A stretch of 47,686 nt of DNA, taken from assembly GCA_001771065.1 (NCBI GenBank), contig MESQ01000062.1, forward strand, positions 1-47,686, given 5' to 3'. Under the pieces are notes generated by a model. The model made no database searches and was not told the DNA's origin. It worked only from the letters and a program-made list of their open reading frames with translations. The DNA comes from Burkholderiales bacterium RIFOXYD12_FULL_59_19. GTDB lineage: Bacteria; Pseudomonadota; Gammaproteobacteria; Burkholderiales; Burkholderiaceae_C. This document shows positions 46,952 to 47,686 of this stretch, one piece after another. How positions within the stretch are numbered: position 1 is the first letter of the stretch; each line of letters opens with the position of its first letter. The position numbers and the translations under genes were made by a program.

Positions 46952-47686
46952 ATGATCCCGATCCATCTTGATTCACCCGCGTCAGAAGTGACCAAAGAAG
47001 CACGCGACATCCAGCACTACATGCGCCCCGGCACCCTGCAACTGGGCAGCTTGCCGCCCCTGTCGCTCTACGTGCACCTGCCCTGGTGCCTCAAGAAATG
47101 CCCTTATTGCGACTTCAACTCGCATGAAATGCGCGCCGCCGAGCTGCCCGAGCAACGCTATGTTGATGCCCTGATGGCCGACCTGGAAGCCGCGCTGCCG
47201 CTCATTTGGGGCCGCAGCGTACAAACCGTGTTCATGGGCGGCGGCACGCCCAGCCTGTTCTCGCCGCAAGCCATCGACCAATTGCTGGCCGGCATCCGGG
47301 CCCGGGTGCGGCTGGCGCCCAACGCCGAAATCACGCTCGAAGCCAACCCCGGCACCTTTGAGAAAGACCGCTTCAAGGCCTACCGCAGCGCCGGTGTCAC
47401 ACGTCTGTCGGTGGGCGTGCAAAGCTTCAATGACGACTTTTTACGCGCACTGGGCCGGGTCCATGACCGCGCCCAGGCCATCGCGGCGGTCGAAGAAGCG
47501 GCACTTGACTTTGACACCTTTAACCTCGACCTGATGTACGCCCTGCCCGGCCAGACGCTGGAACAATTGCGCACTGATGTGAGCACCGCGCTGGCGCTGG
47601 CGCCCCGGCACCTGTCGATTTACCACCTCACCATCGAGCCCAACACCTACTTTGCCAAATATCCGCCGGCCACCGTGGAGGACGAT
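46952..47686 (+). CDS. hemW: Radical SAM heme chaperone HemW (3' truncated by window)
   Basis: HemW is a radical SAM protein, formerly called oxygen-independent coproporphyrinogen oxidase-like, that binds heme and probably delivers it to respiratory enzymes. The visible 245 residues include LSLYVHLPWCLKKCPYCDF with the cluster cysteines C46, C50 and C53, then MGGGTPSLFSPQ, EANPGTFEKDRF, GVTRLSVGVQSF and NLDLMYALPGQT, all typical. It lacks the extra leading Cys of true HemN, so HemW is the better name. ATG 46952 is the first in-frame start after stops. It follows rdgB, as in many proteobacteria. The frame stays open to the window edge. Confidence 0.95.
   Translation, partial: MIPIHLDSPASEVTKEARDIQHYMRPGTLQLGSLPPLSLYVHLPWCLKKCPYCDFNSHEMRAAELPEQRYVDALMADLEAALPLIWGRSVQTVFMGGGTPSLFSPQAIDQLLAGIRARVRLAPNAEITLEANPGTFEKDRFKAYRSAGVTRLSVGVQSFNDDFLRALGRVHDRAQAIAAVEEAALDFDTFNLDLMYALPGQTLEQLRTDVSTALALAPRHLSIYHLTIEPNTYFAKYPPATVEDD

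Overview
The window looks like a chromosomal segment of a betaproteobacterium of the family Comamonadaceae, probably Rhodoferax or a close relative. This is inferred from protein resemblance and gene order (tsaB-rimI-udg-argS, lptA-lptB-rpoN, gmk-rpoZ-spoT, rph-rdgB-hemW), from high GC at third codon positions, and from an extragenic repeat between lptB and rpoN that resembles ones common in that family. No rRNA, tRNA, CRISPR array or transposase gene is visible. Most of the window is ordinary housekeeping DNA; the accessory material sits in a few intergenic islands.

Layout: 1-1995 is the end of a tripartite tricarboxylate transporter operon (tctB-tctA) closed by a clear terminator. Then come queF and a decayed gene carrying a small inverted-repeat element. 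At 3464-7343 a CHASE2 adenylate cyclase is followed by a GAF/HD-GYP protein, a second-messenger pair. At 7423-11847 lies tsaB-rimI-udg-argS-SPOR. Next are dsbA, lptA, lptB, an 87-bp tandem repeat, rpoN, an rlmL-type methyltransferase and a coupled PIN-domain protein. At 17845-21755 a FeeM-like N-acyl amino acid synthase precedes a large 7TM/PAS/GGDEF/EAL sensor.

21773-23001 (minus) holds a crotonase-fold protein lacking the usual catalytic glutamates and a CoA-binding protein. glmU and glmS then flank a minus-strand eamA-lrp pair, whose AT-rich promoter region is shared with glmS. 28238-33070 is an oxidative-stress cluster: CsbD, a peroxiredoxin-glutaredoxin fusion, a flavin disulfide reductase and KatG. 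The alkylation-repair genes ada and alkA (33752-35826) are bracketed by an imperfect 40-bp inverted repeat, and a truncated reading frame ends at its left copy. After usp-terC (minus) and a CPA1 antiporter comes yicC-gmk-rpoZ-spoT (minus). The window closes with a Ser/Thr kinase-PP2C phosphatase pair, rph, rdgB, a striking intergenic structure, and the first part of hemW.

Most unusual observations: (1) between rdgB and hemW, two hairpins with unrelated stems carry loops that are perfectly complementary to each other over 24 nt; (2) the inverted repeat around ada-alkA; (3) a tandem repeat whose last partial copy runs up to the rpoN start codon and leaves no visible ribosome binding site; (4) a uracil-DNA glycosylase homologue with Pro where the motif-2 His is expected; (5) the FeeM synthase beside a 7TM cyclic-di-GMP sensor.
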